Shown here: piece after piece, positions 54,844-63,892 of the stretch
Layout of the letters: each line of letters starts with the position of its first letter
How positions within the stretch are numbered: position 1 is the stretch's first letter
NCBI RefSeq assembly: GCF_024294905.1
Contig: NZ_JANCOC010000006.1
Coordinates: 52,991-116,990 of the forward strand
Length of the DNA stretch: 64,000 nt
Reading direction: 5' to 3'
From: Rothia gullae
GTDB lineage: Bacteria > Actinomycetota > Actinomycetes > Actinomycetales > Micrococcaceae
Position numbers and translations under genes: made by a program
Notes under the pieces: model-generated
What the model saw: the letters and a program-made list of their open reading frames with translations, nothing else
The model's database searches: none
Told to the model about the DNA's origin: nothing

Positions 54844-55815
54844 GTGAGCGAAGCCATTGAACAGCTGAAGGCAAACCTGCCGACTCACCCTCCCATGGAC
54901 TCCCTCAAACCGCTGGAGGAGGACTACACCGGTCTGCGCATCCTCGCGGTGCACGCCCACCCGGACGACGAGTCCTCCAAGGGTGCCGGTACCGCCTCGG
55001 CGTATATTGCCCGTGGTGCCCGCTTCATGGTGGCGACGATGACCGGCGGCGAGCGCGGCGACATCCTGAATGAGGAGGTCGATAAGAGCCCGCGCGCGCA
55101 CCGCGACCTGCCGGGTCTGCGCCGCGCTGAGATGGCGGCTGCCCGCGAGATTATGGGTATTGAGCACCGCTGGATTGGCTTCTTCGACTCTGGTCTGCCC
55201 GAGGGCGACCCCATGCCGCCGCTTCCCTTCGGTAGCTTTGGCACCATGCCCCTGGACCGTGCCGCCGCCCCGCTCGTACGCCTGGTGCGTGAGTACCGCC
55301 CGCACATCATCATCACCTATGACGAGATTGGAGGCTACCCGCACCCCGACCACATCATGACCCACAAGGTTGCCGTGGAAGCATTCGAGAAGGCAGGCGA
55401 CCCGGATGCGTACGTGGGTGAGGGCGAGCCCTGGACCCCGCTGAAGCTCTATTACGACCGAGCATTCAACCCCGAACGCACCCTCGCCCTGCACGAGCAT
55501 CTGCTTGATACGCACGGTGAGAGCCTGCTGAGCAGCTGGATTGAGAACCTAGCGCACCGCACCTCCTCGGGGGAGGCACCTCGCCACGAGACTACGACCC
55601 GCATCCTGGTGACCGATCACTTTGAGCAGCGTGATCAGGCTTTGCGTGCGCACGCCTCGCAGGTGGACCCGAACGGTGTGTTCTTCGCCGTTCCCAGCGA
55701 ACAGCTGAAGGATATTTGGCCCTGGGAGGACTACACACTGGCCGCCTCGCACACTGAGGTTCAACTGCCCGAATCTAGTCTGGACGAGGGCCTGAGCGAC
55801 TACTACGTTATCTAG
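54844..55815 (+). CDS. mca: mycothiol S-conjugate amidase
   Basis: A cytosolic zinc-dependent amidase that cleaves mycothiol adducts during detoxification, 323 residues. The zinc motif AVHAHPDDESSKGAG (about 37-51) carries the His and the Asp-Asp-Glu. The second metal region ITYDEIGGYPHPDHIMTH is near 155-175. The length and the TMTGGERGDILNEE segment favour Mca over MshB. It implies that the host makes mycothiol, an actinobacterial trait. Start GTG follows AAGGAG. A 17-bp hairpin ends the transcript. Confidence 0.93.
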   Translation: MSEAIEQLKANLPTHPPMDSLKPLEEDYTGLRILAVHAHPDDESSKGAGTASAYIARGARFMVATMTGGERGDILNEEVDKSPRAHRDLPGLRRAEMAAAREIMGIEHRWIGFFDSGLPEGDPMPPLPFGSFGTMPLDRAAAPLVRLVREYRPHIIITYDEIGGYPHPDHIMTHKVAVEAFEKAGDPDAYVGEGEPWTPLKLYYDRAFNPERTLALHEHLLDTHGESLLSSWIENLAHRTSSGEAPRHETTTRILVTDHFEQRDQALRAHASQVDPNGVFFAVPSEQLKDIWPWEDYTLAASHTEVQLPESSLDEGLSDYYVI

Positions 55816-55843
55816 GCTGGGGCGCTGCGTCCCACGCTAGCCA

Positions 55844-55889
55844 ATGATGCCCTTCACCTAAGATATGAGTCGTAGGTGAAGGGCATCAT
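55844..55889 (+). terminator. 17-bp perfect terminator after mca
   Basis: Positions 55844-55860 are perfectly complementary to 55873-55889, with a 12-nt loop. Confidence 0.88.
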
Positions 55890-56094
55890 CCATTCATAGG
55901 CGCGCGATGTCTGCACCCCTGCACACAACTCCGAATGCCGCCACCAGATGCCACAAATTTTGAGCCGATTCTCAGCCTAACCGCAATGACGATTGCCGCG
56001 AAGGTACGGTGCGGCGGCGTAGAATAAGAGCTTGGGCTCTTTCGTTATGGGCCCGCTGAATTATCTGCCACGACAGCCGAATGAGGTATGAGCT

Positions 56095-56904
56095 ATGAGT
56101 GCCAACGCCCTGCCCGTGATTACTGTGCACGGCCACGCTAGCAACCCCGGCACTGTCACTGAGCCTACCGTCTATGAGCAGGCTCTGGCACGCTCGCTGA
56201 GCCCCGAATCCCTGCCGGCACATATTGGAGTGCTGGTGGACGGTAACCGCCGCTGGGCGGCTCAGCGCGGCTTGAGCACCCGTGAGGGCCACGCCGCCGG
56301 TGCGGAGCGAATTATTGATTTTCTAGCCTGGTGTACTGAGCTGTCGATTCCGCAGGTGAGCCTGTACATGCTCTCCATTGAGAACCTGAAGCGCCCCGAG
56401 AAGGAACTGACCGGCCTGGTCGCTGTGATTGATGCGTTTCTGGTGCGTCTGGTGGAGTCCGCCTGCGGTCCGGTGCGAGCCATCGGCAATATTGATCTGA
56501 TTCCTCGTCAGCTGCACGAGCGCCTGGATTGGGCGATTGAGCAGACTGCGCACCTGCCCGGTGTTCGCGTGAACATTGCGGTCGGCTACGGTGGCCGCCA
56601 GGAGATTGTGGATGCGGTCCGCTCGGTTCTGCGTGAGGCCGCCGCGGAGGGCGCGTCCTTGGACTCGCTTGCCGAGCAGCTGAGCGTGGAGGATATTTCT
56701 TCGCACCTGTACACCGCCGATATGCCCGATCCGGACCTGCTGATTCGCACTTCGGGTGAGCAGCGCCTGTCCGGTTTCATGACCTGGCAGAGCGCATATT
56801 CTGAGTTTTACTTCTGCCGCGCCCTGTGGCCGGATTTCACGCGCGTTGATTTTCTGCGTGCCCTGCGGGATTACGCGAACCGTTCCCGCCGCTTCGGTTC
56901 CTAG
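56095..56904 (+). CDS. cis-prenyltransferase (UppS family)
   Basis: A 269-residue enzyme making Z-prenyl diphosphates for the lipid carrier of cell-wall synthesis. Conserved regions: HIGVLVDGNRRWAAQRG (about 41-57) with the catalytic Asp, SLYMLSIENLKRP (about 93), VNIAVGYGGRQEIVDAV (about 160) and DPDLLIRTSGEQRLSGFMTW (about 218-237). It may be the decaprenyl or the shorter (Z)-farnesyl synthase of actinobacteria; both look alike at this level. Start ATG follows GAGG at a slightly long spacing. Confidence 0.92.
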   Translation: MSANALPVITVHGHASNPGTVTEPTVYEQALARSLSPESLPAHIGVLVDGNRRWAAQRGLSTREGHAAGAERIIDFLAWCTELSIPQVSLYMLSIENLKRPEKELTGLVAVIDAFLVRLVESACGPVRAIGNIDLIPRQLHERLDWAIEQTAHLPGVRVNIAVGYGGRQEIVDAVRSVLREAAAEGASLDSLAEQLSVEDISSHLYTADMPDPDLLIRTSGEQRLSGFMTWQSAYSEFYFCRALWPDFTRVDFLRALRDYANRSRRFGS

Positions 56905-57038
56905 AACCTATGCGCTCTAGAACCTATGCGTTCTAGCGCCCCTGGCTCGCGTTTCTCGGCCGGCTGGTTCCTTGCTAGATGGTTCCCGGCTAGCAGCCTC
57001 TGGTAGTACAGCCTCCAGCAATACAGAATGGACGTTCT

Positions 57039-57566
57039 ATGATCGCTGAGCTTTCCCGCCTCTACAACGCAGGTGGCACCTCCGTTATTGCCGCTCTGGT
57101 GCTCGGCAGCTATCTGCTGTATTTCCTGTGGTGCGCCCTGCGGCTGTGGCGTATTGACGTGCGGGAGCACCGCCTGCCGCACCGCATCCTGATTCCTTTG
57201 GCTATCGCCACCTATACGGCCCTGCCTGTGTCTTTGCTTTTTGCCGGTCGCCCCGCCGATATTTGGCGTGTGATTGGTGCCGGTCTGGTGCTGTGGTTCT
57301 GCTACCTGCTTCTGCGTATCCTGTCCTTCGGCGCGCTGGGCCGCGGGGATGTGAAGCTTGCCGGCATTCTGGGTGGTGTGCTCGGGTACCTGTCCTGGGC
57401 GAACCTGGGCTGGGCGTCGCTGGTGACGTTCCTTGCCGGCGGTCTGGTGTCTTTGGCTCTGGTTCTGTTCACGAAGGCGCGCGGTAGCACCCGCATTGCG
57501 TTCGGTCCGTTTATGCTTCTGGGTGCGCTGGTGGCGTTGGCTGCTCCGGCGTATTCTCTGTGGTAG
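57039..57566 (+). CDS. A24-family prepilin peptidase
   Basis: A 175-residue membrane aspartic protease with about five or six helices. The two catalytic Asp residues are visible: one in RIDVREHRLPHRI (about 39) and one in ALGRGDVKLAG (about 105). It lacks the N-terminal methyltransferase domain of full PilD, like TadV/CpaA-type enzymes. It would process type IV or Tad pilins, but no pilus gene is in the window. Start ATG follows GGACG. Direct 14-bp repeats CTAGAACCTATGCG lie just upstream (56903 onward). Confidence 0.85.
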   Translation: MIAELSRLYNAGGTSVIAALVLGSYLLYFLWCALRLWRIDVREHRLPHRILIPLAIATYTALPVSLLFAGRPADIWRVIGAGLVLWFCYLLLRILSFGALGRGDVKLAGILGGVLGYLSWANLGWASLVTFLAGGLVSLALVLFTKARGSTRIAFGPFMLLGALVALAAPAYSLW

Positions 57567-57692
57567 ATTCCGAAGTAGGGTGACCGTCCGGCTAAGTGGC
57601 GGGCTTGTTCTGTGTGTGGCCCGCGGCTGTTCGCTCTGCTCTCTAGCACCTATTCCCGGTAGACTTTCCGGGGGCTTTTGAAAGGTTGATGT

Positions 57693-58199
57693 ATGCCTAC
57701 TCCTCCCTATATCCGTAAGCTGCGTGAGCAGATTGGATCGGATTACCTGTGGCTGTCCGGTGCGACGGCTGTGGTGTACCGTGAGCAGGATTCTAAGGTG
57801 CTGCTGGTGCGCCGTAGCGATAACGGGGCGTGGACCCCGATTACGGGTATTGTGGACCCGGGGGAGAGCCCCGCGCTGACCTGCCTGCGTGAGGCGCAGG
57901 AGGAGGCGAACGTGCAGATTGAGGTGCTGGAGTTGGCGCAGGTGAAGGCTGACCCGCCGATGCAGTTCGGTAATGGTGACCGCTGCCAGTTCTTGGATCA
58001 TACGTTCTTGTGTCGCTGGGTTTCTGGTGAGGCGAAGGTGAACGATGAGGAGTCTTCGCAGGTGCGTTGGGTGGATGTGTCTGACCCGGCGGAGCGTGCG
58101 TTGCTTTCTGAGCGGATGCTGGACCGTATTGATGCGGCGCTGAACTATGACGGCCACTGCCGTTTTGGGTTGGAGTCAGTGCCGCCGGAAGAGTACTAG
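57693..58199 (+). CDS. NUDIX hydrolase
   Basis: A 168-residue cytosolic pyrophosphohydrolase. The Nudix box is complete: GIVDPGESPALTCLREAQEE (about 52-71), matching Gx5Ex7REUxEExG with Ala at the final Gly. The N-terminal IRKLREQIGSDYLWLSGATA and the Trp-rich C-terminal strand are typical of NTP or ADP-ribose-type Nudix enzymes. AAAGG precedes the ATG. Substrate unknown. Directly downstream starts the first of the two direct repeats. Confidence 0.9.
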   Translation: MPTPPYIRKLREQIGSDYLWLSGATAVVYREQDSKVLLVRRSDNGAWTPITGIVDPGESPALTCLREAQEEANVQIEVLELAQVKADPPMQFGNGDRCQFLDHTFLCRWVSGEAKVNDEESSQVRWVDVSDPAERALLSERMLDRIDAALNYDGHCRFGLESVPPEEY

Positions 58200-58290
58200 A
58201 CCGGCTGCTGGGGCTGAGTAAAAGCCTCCGAATGAGGCACGTAGATACAGAAGGAGGGGCGACCCGCCGTCATGGCGAGTCGCCCCTCCC
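58199..58290. repeat. 92-bp direct repeat, copy A
   Basis: The first 28 bp are identical to copy B, followed by 18 divergent bases, then 46 identical bases. It contains an 11-bp terminator stem (58253-58263 with 58279-58289) with a T-tail, and an inner CGCC/GGCG. Confidence 0.95.
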
Positions 58291-58298
58291 AGTATTTT
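58253..58298 (+). terminator. terminator after the NUDIX gene
   Basis: GGAGGGGCGAC pairs with GTCGCCCCTCC, followed by CAGTATTTTT. Confidence 0.85.
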
Positions 58299-58670
58299 TA
58301 TGACAGTTTGTTACATGTTATTAGGTGGTTCTTCCTGTTTTTCTGTGGGAGAGGGGAGCTGGATGCCTAAATGTTGCCGTGGTTTTATTTTGTTTTTGTC
58401 TTTTTTACTTTAAGTTGTGCCTGTGTATCGAGTTATGAGTGGTGTACATGAGATGCTTTATATGTGACACGGGTTACATTGGGAGTGACGGCCCCGTATT
58501 AGTCAGTAACCCGAGAAAAATTCGTTCACGTGATGTTCTGATGAGCGTGGTCGCTTTCCTTTTACTCTGCCTATAGATCCTTAAGGCATGCCATTTTTCG
58601 GTGAACTAGGCTCATTGTGTTCATCGCAATTCTTGGTCGCTATTTCGAAGCGTCCTGGAAAGAGTAAAGC
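58291..58670. other. AT-rich upstream region of the MFS gene
   Basis: No gene is seen. The run is T-rich at 58378-58412 and clearly more AT-rich than the neighbouring core DNA. Promoter elements are not obvious. Confidence 0.45.
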
Positions 58671-59888
58671 ATGACAACACATAAAATACCCTGGAGAATC
58701 TACGTAGCCCTTATTGGCTCTCTGGTAGGTACAGGAATATATTCCTTCGCCCTACCCATTGCGATTCTCGCTAGTACAGGCGAAATTGGGCTGGCTGGCG
58801 TAATGGCGGTAGCCATGCAAATCCCCAATATCGCCTTGGCATATCCATTAGCAACCCTATCGGATAGTCTGCCTCGAAAACCTATGATTGTGATTGCCGG
58901 GGCAGTAAACATCCTCAGCATCCTTACCTTGGCGTTGATGATTGAGCAGCATATGCTGTCATGGTTCACCATCGCCGCACTAGGATTTGTGAGTGGTGTC
59001 TTCTCCGAGCTGGCTGCTGCCTCAGAAGCAGGATATATTCCGCAGCTTCTCGGACGAGAAAACCTTCTTTCGTATAACGCACGTCGTGAAATTTGCGAGG
59101 GAATATCCGCCATCATTGCGCCCCCTACAGCAGGATTTATTGTTCTTGTCGCGGGTGCAACGGTCGGTCTTATCATCCCGGTGCTCCTTTTCGGAGCGGC
59201 AACTATTTCATATGCAACGTTGCCATCCGTAGAGATGGAAACTCAAACTGAACAACGTGAAACCGCGCAACATGGGTTTATTCACCGCATGTTTGACGGT
59301 ATCCAATACATGTTCTCCGGTGCCCCGCAGAGACTTATCCTTGTCTATACGTTCTTCTTGGCGGCAGCTACGGCATCGTATTCACTCATCATTATTTACC
59401 GCCTGTATGAGGAGCTCACTTTTGAAGCCTCAGTGGTAGGCATGATTATGGCCTGCAGCGGTATCGGTGGTATCGTTGCGGCACTCATCATCGATCGTTT
59501 CCTCTCTTTCGAGAACACACGAGGAATGCTGCTGGTCGCCAATGTCGTATCCCTGCTCGGAATACCACTGGTCACCATCAGCAATAACCCCGTAGTGCTC
59601 GGAGCCTTGCTCTTCATCCTGGACGTAGGATGGGCATCAGCTTTCATCTTCTCCAACAATCTGCGTGACTGCATTACACCGAATGAGCTACTGGGGCGTG
59701 CCAGCTCCCTTGACGGTGCCGTGTTTGGGCTAGGAACGTTGTACTCAATGGGCGCGGTAGCACTGATGCTTGACCACCTCGGCTCCTTCAACGCTGCGCT
59801 CGTCGTCAGTATCCCGGCTGTACTCTGCCTCATCTACACGCTAGTCCACTATAAACAGTTCAAAGTGTTCAATATTGTTGAACAATAG
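58671..59888 (+). CDS. MFS transporter (MefA/NreB-like)
   Basis: A 405-residue major-facilitator efflux-type transporter with about 12 helices. The loop 2-3 motif is LATLSDSLPRKPMIVIAG (about 57-74), and the MFS_3 hallmark SEAGYIPQLLGRENLLSYNA is near 117-136. IIMACSGIGGIVAALIIDRF marks the second half. The closest known branch exports macrolides or other drugs, but substrate is unknown. GGAAAGAG precedes the ATG. Codon choice (AGA, GGA, ATA, TTA) is unlike the flanking genes. The gene with its AT-rich upstream region is bracketed by two 92-bp direct repeats, suggesting acquisition or recombination. Confidence 0.88.
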   Translation: MTTHKIPWRIYVALIGSLVGTGIYSFALPIAILASTGEIGLAGVMAVAMQIPNIALAYPLATLSDSLPRKPMIVIAGAVNILSILTLALMIEQHMLSWFTIAALGFVSGVFSELAAASEAGYIPQLLGRENLLSYNARREICEGISAIIAPPTAGFIVLVAGATVGLIIPVLLFGAATISYATLPSVEMETQTEQRETAQHGFIHRMFDGIQYMFSGAPQRLILVYTFFLAAATASYSLIIIYRLYEELTFEASVVGMIMACSGIGGIVAALIIDRFLSFENTRGMLLVANVVSLLGIPLVTISNNPVVLGALLFILDVGWASAFIFSNNLRDCITPNELLGRASSLDGAVFGLGTLYSMGAVALMLDHLGSFNAALVVSIPAVLCLIYTLVHYKQFKVFNIVEQ

Positions 59889-59892
59889 TGAG

Positions 59893-59984
59893 GACCGGCT
59901 GCTGGGGCTGAGTAAAAGCCGCTGAACTAAACCTGCACATACAGAAGGAGGGGCGACCCGCCGTCATGGCGAGTCGCCCCTCCC
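59893..59984. repeat. 92-bp direct repeat, copy B
   Basis: The second copy, starting 5 bp after the MFS stop codon. It retains the full terminator stem (59947-59957 with 59973-59983) but is followed by CTCTATGG instead of a T-run. It now lies between the MFS gene and convergent fumC. Confidence 0.95.
59947..59983. terminator. terminator between MFS gene and fumC
   Basis: Same 11-bp stem as in copy A, placed between convergent genes. T-tails are weak on both sides. Confidence 0.7.
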
Positions 59985-60030
59985 TCTATGGTTAAGCCGC
60001 GAACCTCAGGCGAGGTTCAGGCGGGTGAGA

Positions 60031-61437
60031 TTAGAAGTTGCCCAGCATCTTGGTGACGTCCAGAGCCGCATCCAGCTGCTCCTCAGCCACTTCGCCGCGC
60101 TCCACATAACCCAGAGCCACAACTGCCTCACGGACAGTCACCTTGTGAGCCACCGAGTACTTAGCGATCTTCGCAGCAGCCTCGTAACCAATCAGCTTGT
60201 TCAGCGGGGTCACGGTCGACGGCGAAGCCTCAGCCAGGAAGCGGCAACGGTCAACGTTAGCGGTCAGACCGTCAATCATCTTCTCCGCCGAAACACGAGA
60301 AACATTAGCGAGCAGGCGGATCGACTGCAGCAGGTTAGCAGCCATCACCGGGATACCCACGTTCAGCTCAAACGCGCCGTTAGTGGAAGACAGAGCAATG
60401 GTTGCGTCGTTACCGATGACCTGAGCGGCAACCATGATGGTAGCCTCACAAATCACGGGGTTGACCTTACCGGGCATAATCGAGGAGCCGGGCTGCAGAT
60501 CGGGGATGTGCAGCTCGCCCAGGCCGGTGTTCGGGCCCGAACCCATCCAGCGGATGTCGTTGCTGATCTTCATCAGACCGTACGCCAGGGTGCGCAGCTG
60601 ACCGGAAACCTCAATCAGGCCGTCACGGTTAGCCTGAGCCTCGAAGTGGTTACGAGCCTCGGTCAGGGGCAGACCAGTCTCCTCAGCGAGCAGCTCAATC
60701 ACGCGAGCGGAGAAGCCGTCCGGGGTGTTAATGCCGGTACCCACAGCGGTACCACCCAGGGGAACCTCAGCCACGCGGGGCAGGGAAGCGTTCACACGCT
60801 CAATGCCGTAGCGCACGGTTGCGGCATAGCCGGAGAACTCCTGACCCAGGGTGATGGGGGTTGCGTCCATCAGGTGGGTACGACCGGACTTCACAACGTC
60901 CTTGAACTCTGCAGACTTGCGCTCCAGGGACTCAGCGAGCACCTCGAGAGCGGGAATCAGGTCCTTCACCAGAGCCTCGGTCACAGCAACGTGTACGGAG
61001 GTGGGGAAGACGTCGTTGGAGGACTGGGAAGCGTTCACGTGATCATTGGGGTGAACCTCAATGCCCTTGGACTCCAGGGAACGGGTTGCCAGGGTTGCCA
61101 GAACCTCGTTCGCGTTCATGTTCGAGGAGGTACCGGAACCGGTCTGGAAGACGTCAATGGGGAAGTGGGCGTCGTACTTACCGGTTGCTACCAGATCCGC
61201 TGCGTCGCGGATAGCCTGGGCGCGCTCAGCGTCGAGCACCTTGAGTTCCTCATTGGCGGTCGCGGCTGCCTTCTTCACGAGGGCAAGCGCACGAATATGG
61301 GCGGATTCGAGGGGCTGACCCGAAATCGGGAAGTTCTCGACTGCGCGCTGAGTCTGTGCACGGTAGAGTGCATCAGCCGGAACGCGAACTTCGCCCATGG
61401 TGTCATGTTCAATGCGGTATTCAATGTTTTCAGCCAT
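60031..61437 (-). CDS. fumC: class II fumarate hydratase
   Basis: A cytosolic TCA-cycle enzyme converting fumarate to malate, 468 residues. Signatures are [20 protein letters not shown] (about 93-112), [21 protein letters not shown] (about 128-148) and the [11 protein letters not shown] loop with the catalytic Ser (about 318-328). The ATG at 61437 is preferred: TATCCT (61444-61449) stands 6 nt upstream with no Shine-Dalgarno, as in other leaderless starts here; an ATG seven codons earlier is less likely. It uses the product of SdhCDAB. Confidence 0.96.
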   Translation of the reverse strand: MAENIEYRIEHDTMGEVRVPADALYRAQTQRAVENFPISGQPLESAHIRALALVKKAAATANEELKVLDAERAQAIRDAADLVATGKYDAHFPIDVFQTGSGTSSNMNANEVLATLATRSLESKGIEVHPNDHVNASQSSNDVFPTSVHVAVTEALVKDLIPALEVLAESLERKSAEFKDVVKSGRTHLMDATPITLGQEFSGYAATVRYGIERVNASLPRVAEVPLGGTAVGTGINTPDGFSARVIELLAEETGLPLTEARNHFEAQANRDGLIEVSGQLRTLAYGLMKISNDIRWMGSGPNTGLGELHIPDLQPGSSIMPGKVNPVICEATIMVAAQVIGNDATIALSSTNGAFELNVGIPVMAANLLQSIRLLANVSRVSAEKMIDGLTANVDRCRFLAEASPSTVTPLNKLIGYEAAAKIAKYSVAHKVTVREAVVALGYVERGEVAEEQLDAALDVTKMLGNF

Positions 61438-61538
61438 ATCTCTAGGATAGGCGTTCAAAGTGGCTTACGTCGCCTCGAAAAGGTGTCAAAAGAGGAAAAA
61501 CGCTCATAAATTTTGCGGCGTGAGAAGGCGTGTAAAAA

Positions 61539-61579
61539 CCCCGCCCCGGTAGATGTGCGAACACGCTACCGTGGCGGGG
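61539..61579 (-). terminator. terminator after the carbonic anhydrase gene
   Basis: CCCCGCC (61539-61545) pairs with GGCGGGG (61573-61579), with inner CGGTAG/CTACCG. On the minus strand it is followed by TTTTT. Confidence 0.85.
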
Positions 61580-61661
61580 GTATCCCATAGAAAAATCTGT
61601 TGTTAAGTGCGAGCATGTGGGTTCTCGCGCTAAGGCTCGTAATGAGCGGAGGAGAGGAAAT

Positions 61662-62381
61662 CTAGTCCAGGTTCTCGGCAACCACAACGCGCGGGGGAGT
61701 CTTCACGACCACCGGAAGCGCCTGAGTCGGCAGGTTCTGCGCGTTGTTCTTCTCCTCCGGCAGGGTCAGATCCTGCGAACTGAACACCAGCTCCGCCTTA
61801 CCTTCCTTCAGATGGTAGAAGACACCAATCACGGCGACCTTACCCTCAACCACCGCATCCGAAATGATGTGGGACTGCTCAATAATGCGGATGGCGGTCT
61901 GGCGGGTGTGCTCACGCACCATGTCGTTAACGACCGGGTTCACCGGCAGCTTCGGGGACATCACCGAAGGCAGGATGTGCTGCACCAGGTTACGGATGAA
62001 GCCGTGCGGCATCTCGCCGGACTCCAGGGACTTGCTGGCCGCAGTCACAGCACCGCAGGAGTCGTGACCGAGAACCATCACGATAGGGGTCTCAAACTCC
62101 TCAACCGCGTACTCCAGCGAGCCGAGCGCGGCATTCTCCAGGACGTGGCCGGCGGTACGCACCACGAACGCGTCGCCCAGGCCCAGATCAAAAATAATCT
62201 CTGCCGCGAGGCGAGAGTCACCGCAACCGAAAATCGAGGCGAACGGGAACTGACCCGATGCCAGGTCGGTACGGCGAATCGTGTCCTGGTTGGGGTGCTC
62301 ATTGCTACCTTCAACAAAACGGCGGTTACCGTCCTTCAGACGCTTCCATGCTTCTGCGGGAGTCGGTTGGATGCCAGCCAT
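61662..62381 (-). CDS. beta-carbonic anhydrase
   Basis: A 239-residue zinc enzyme hydrating CO2 to bicarbonate in the cytosol. The zinc ligands are Cys in FGCGDSRLAAE (about 52-62, with the Asp-Arg dyad) and His/Cys in VLGHDSCGAV (about 102-111). The RTAGH segment is also conserved. The ATG at 62381 follows AAGGAG at 7 nt; the longer frame from 62402 overlaps this site. The C-terminal extension ends in a hydrophobic strand (ALPVVVKTPPRVVVAENLD). Confidence 0.94.
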   Translation of the reverse strand: MAGIQPTPAEAWKRLKDGNRRFVEGSNEHPNQDTIRRTDLASGQFPFASIFGCGDSRLAAEIIFDLGLGDAFVVRTAGHVLENAALGSLEYAVEEFETPIVMVLGHDSCGAVTAASKSLESGEMPHGFIRNLVQHILPSVMSPKLPVNPVVNDMVREHTRQTAIRIIEQSHIISDAVVEGKVAVIGVFYHLKEGKAELVFSSQDLTLPEEKNNAQNLPTQALPVVVKTPPRVVVAENLD

Positions 62382-62799
62382 GTGATGCTCCTTAGCGGAC
62401 AAATACAGATAACGCGTGCCGTCGGAGCCAGCGAATCTGCGAACGGGTATGCGGGGGCTTCAGGCGCTCGCGCTGAAGCTGAGTTTCTCGCCGGGAGCCT
62501 CCCGGAGAAAGAACCTACCTCAAATATGCCTTAAATATGCGAAAAATAGCTAGTTTGGCGCGCCTTCACAACACCCAAAATCAGTGACTCAGAGTGTATG
62601 AAGTGCCGAAGAGAGATGAAGCCCTCACAGATTTGCCGCATCTGCTCACCTTAAAGTCAACACGCACGCAAACTCGTTCAGAACAAGAAAAACGAAGCGC
62701 CCGCGCGCTATCCTGAAAGGAGCACTACTGCGTCGGCGACTTCGTGCTGGAAAGAACTAGCCAGCCGACGGTGTATTCAGAAATCTCGAAGGTGAGTCT
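62382..62799. other. carbonic anhydrase-glpX divergent spacer
   Basis: No gene is seen. Two hairpins are visible near the carbonic anhydrase side: GCTTCAG/CTGAAGC (around 62458-62480) and CCGGGA/TCCCGG (around 62491-62505). A long AT-rich stretch with no clear promoter follows to about 62700. Confidence 0.4.
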
Positions 62800-63807
62800 A
62801 TGACTACGAACAACAACCACGGCGATCGCAACCTCGCAATGGAACTGGTCCGCGCGACTGAAGCAGCAGCAATTGCTGCAGGCCCCTGGGTCGGCGCAGG
62901 CGAAAAGAACCTCGCAGATGGCGCAGCCGTAGACGCAATGCGTTACCGCCTCTCCACCGTCAACTTCAACGGCACCGTTGTCATCGGTGAAGGCGAGAAG
63001 GACAAGGCTCCCATGCTGTACAACGGCGAGAAAGTCGGCGATGGCTCCGGTCCCTCCCTCGACGTGGCGGTTGACCCCATCGACGGTACTCGCCTGACCG
63101 CGCTCGGCATGGACAATGCCCTCTCCGTGATTGCTGTGGCAGACGGCGGCACCATGTTCGACCCCTCCGCAGTGTTCTACATGGAGAAGCTGGTCACCGG
63201 CCCCGACGCCGCAGAATTTGTCGACCTGCGCCTGCCCGTCAAGCAGAACCTGCATCTGGTCGCTAAGGCTAAGGGTAAGAAGGTCAGCGAGCTGACCGTA
63301 TGCGTGCTGGACCGCCCCCGCCACGCTAAGCTGATTCAGGAGATTCGCGAGGCAGGTGCCCGTACCCGCATCATCCTCGACGGTGACGTCGCTGGCGCTA
63401 TCGCAGCCTGCCGCGAAAACACTGGCGTGGACCTCATGCTCGGCACCGGCGGCACCCCCGAAGGCGTTGTCGCAGCATGCGCTATCAAGGCAACCGGTGG
63501 CGTCATCCAGGGCCGCCTGGCACCGACCGACGAGGCAGAACGTGAAAAGGCACTGGAAGCTGGCCACGACCTTGACCGCGTGCTGACCACCAACGACCTG
63601 GTCACCAGCGACAACTGCTTCTTCGCCGCAACCGGTATCACCGACGGTAAGCTGCTGCGCGGCGTGCGCTACAGCAAGAACGTTGTGACCACCCAGTCGC
63701 TGGTTATGCGTTCCTCTTCGGGCACCGTGCGTACCGTTGAGGCAGAGCACAGCCTCTCCCGCCTGTGCGAGATTCTCTCGCACACTAAGAGCCCCGAAGA
63801 GCAGTAA
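62800..63807 (+). CDS. glpX: class II fructose-1,6-bisphosphatase
   Basis: A gluconeogenic Li-sensitive metal phosphatase, 335 residues. Metal and substrate motifs: [18 protein letters not shown] (about 60-77), [19 protein letters not shown] (about 89-107), [21 protein letters not shown] (about 190) and [18 protein letters not shown] (about 211-228). AAGGTGAG precedes the ATG. The stop-region 12-mer GAAGAGCAGTAA is repeated 5 bp downstream (63813-63824), a small tandem duplication. Downstream sequence soon turns into homopolymers. Confidence 0.96.
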   Translation: MTTNNNHGDRNLAMELVRATEAAAIAAGPWVGAGEKNLADGAAVDAMRYRLSTVNFNGTVVIGEGEKDKAPMLYNGEKVGDGSGPSLDVAVDPIDGTRLTALGMDNALSVIAVADGGTMFDPSAVFYMEKLVTGPDAAEFVDLRLPVKQNLHLVAKAKGKKVSELTVCVLDRPRHAKLIQEIREAGARTRIILDGDVAGAIAACRENTGVDLMLGTGGTPEGVVAACAIKATGGVIQGRLAPTDEAEREKALEAGHDLDRVLTTNDLVTSDNCFFAATGITDGKLLRGVRYSKNVVTTQSLVMRSSSGTVRTVEAEHSLSRLCEILSHTKSPEEQ

Positions 63808-63892
63808 TCTGCGAAGAGCAGTAACCTCGCCCCGCAAGGGCTGAGGAGCCGCACTAAGACTCCTCGAATATTGGACATACATACACAGGGAG

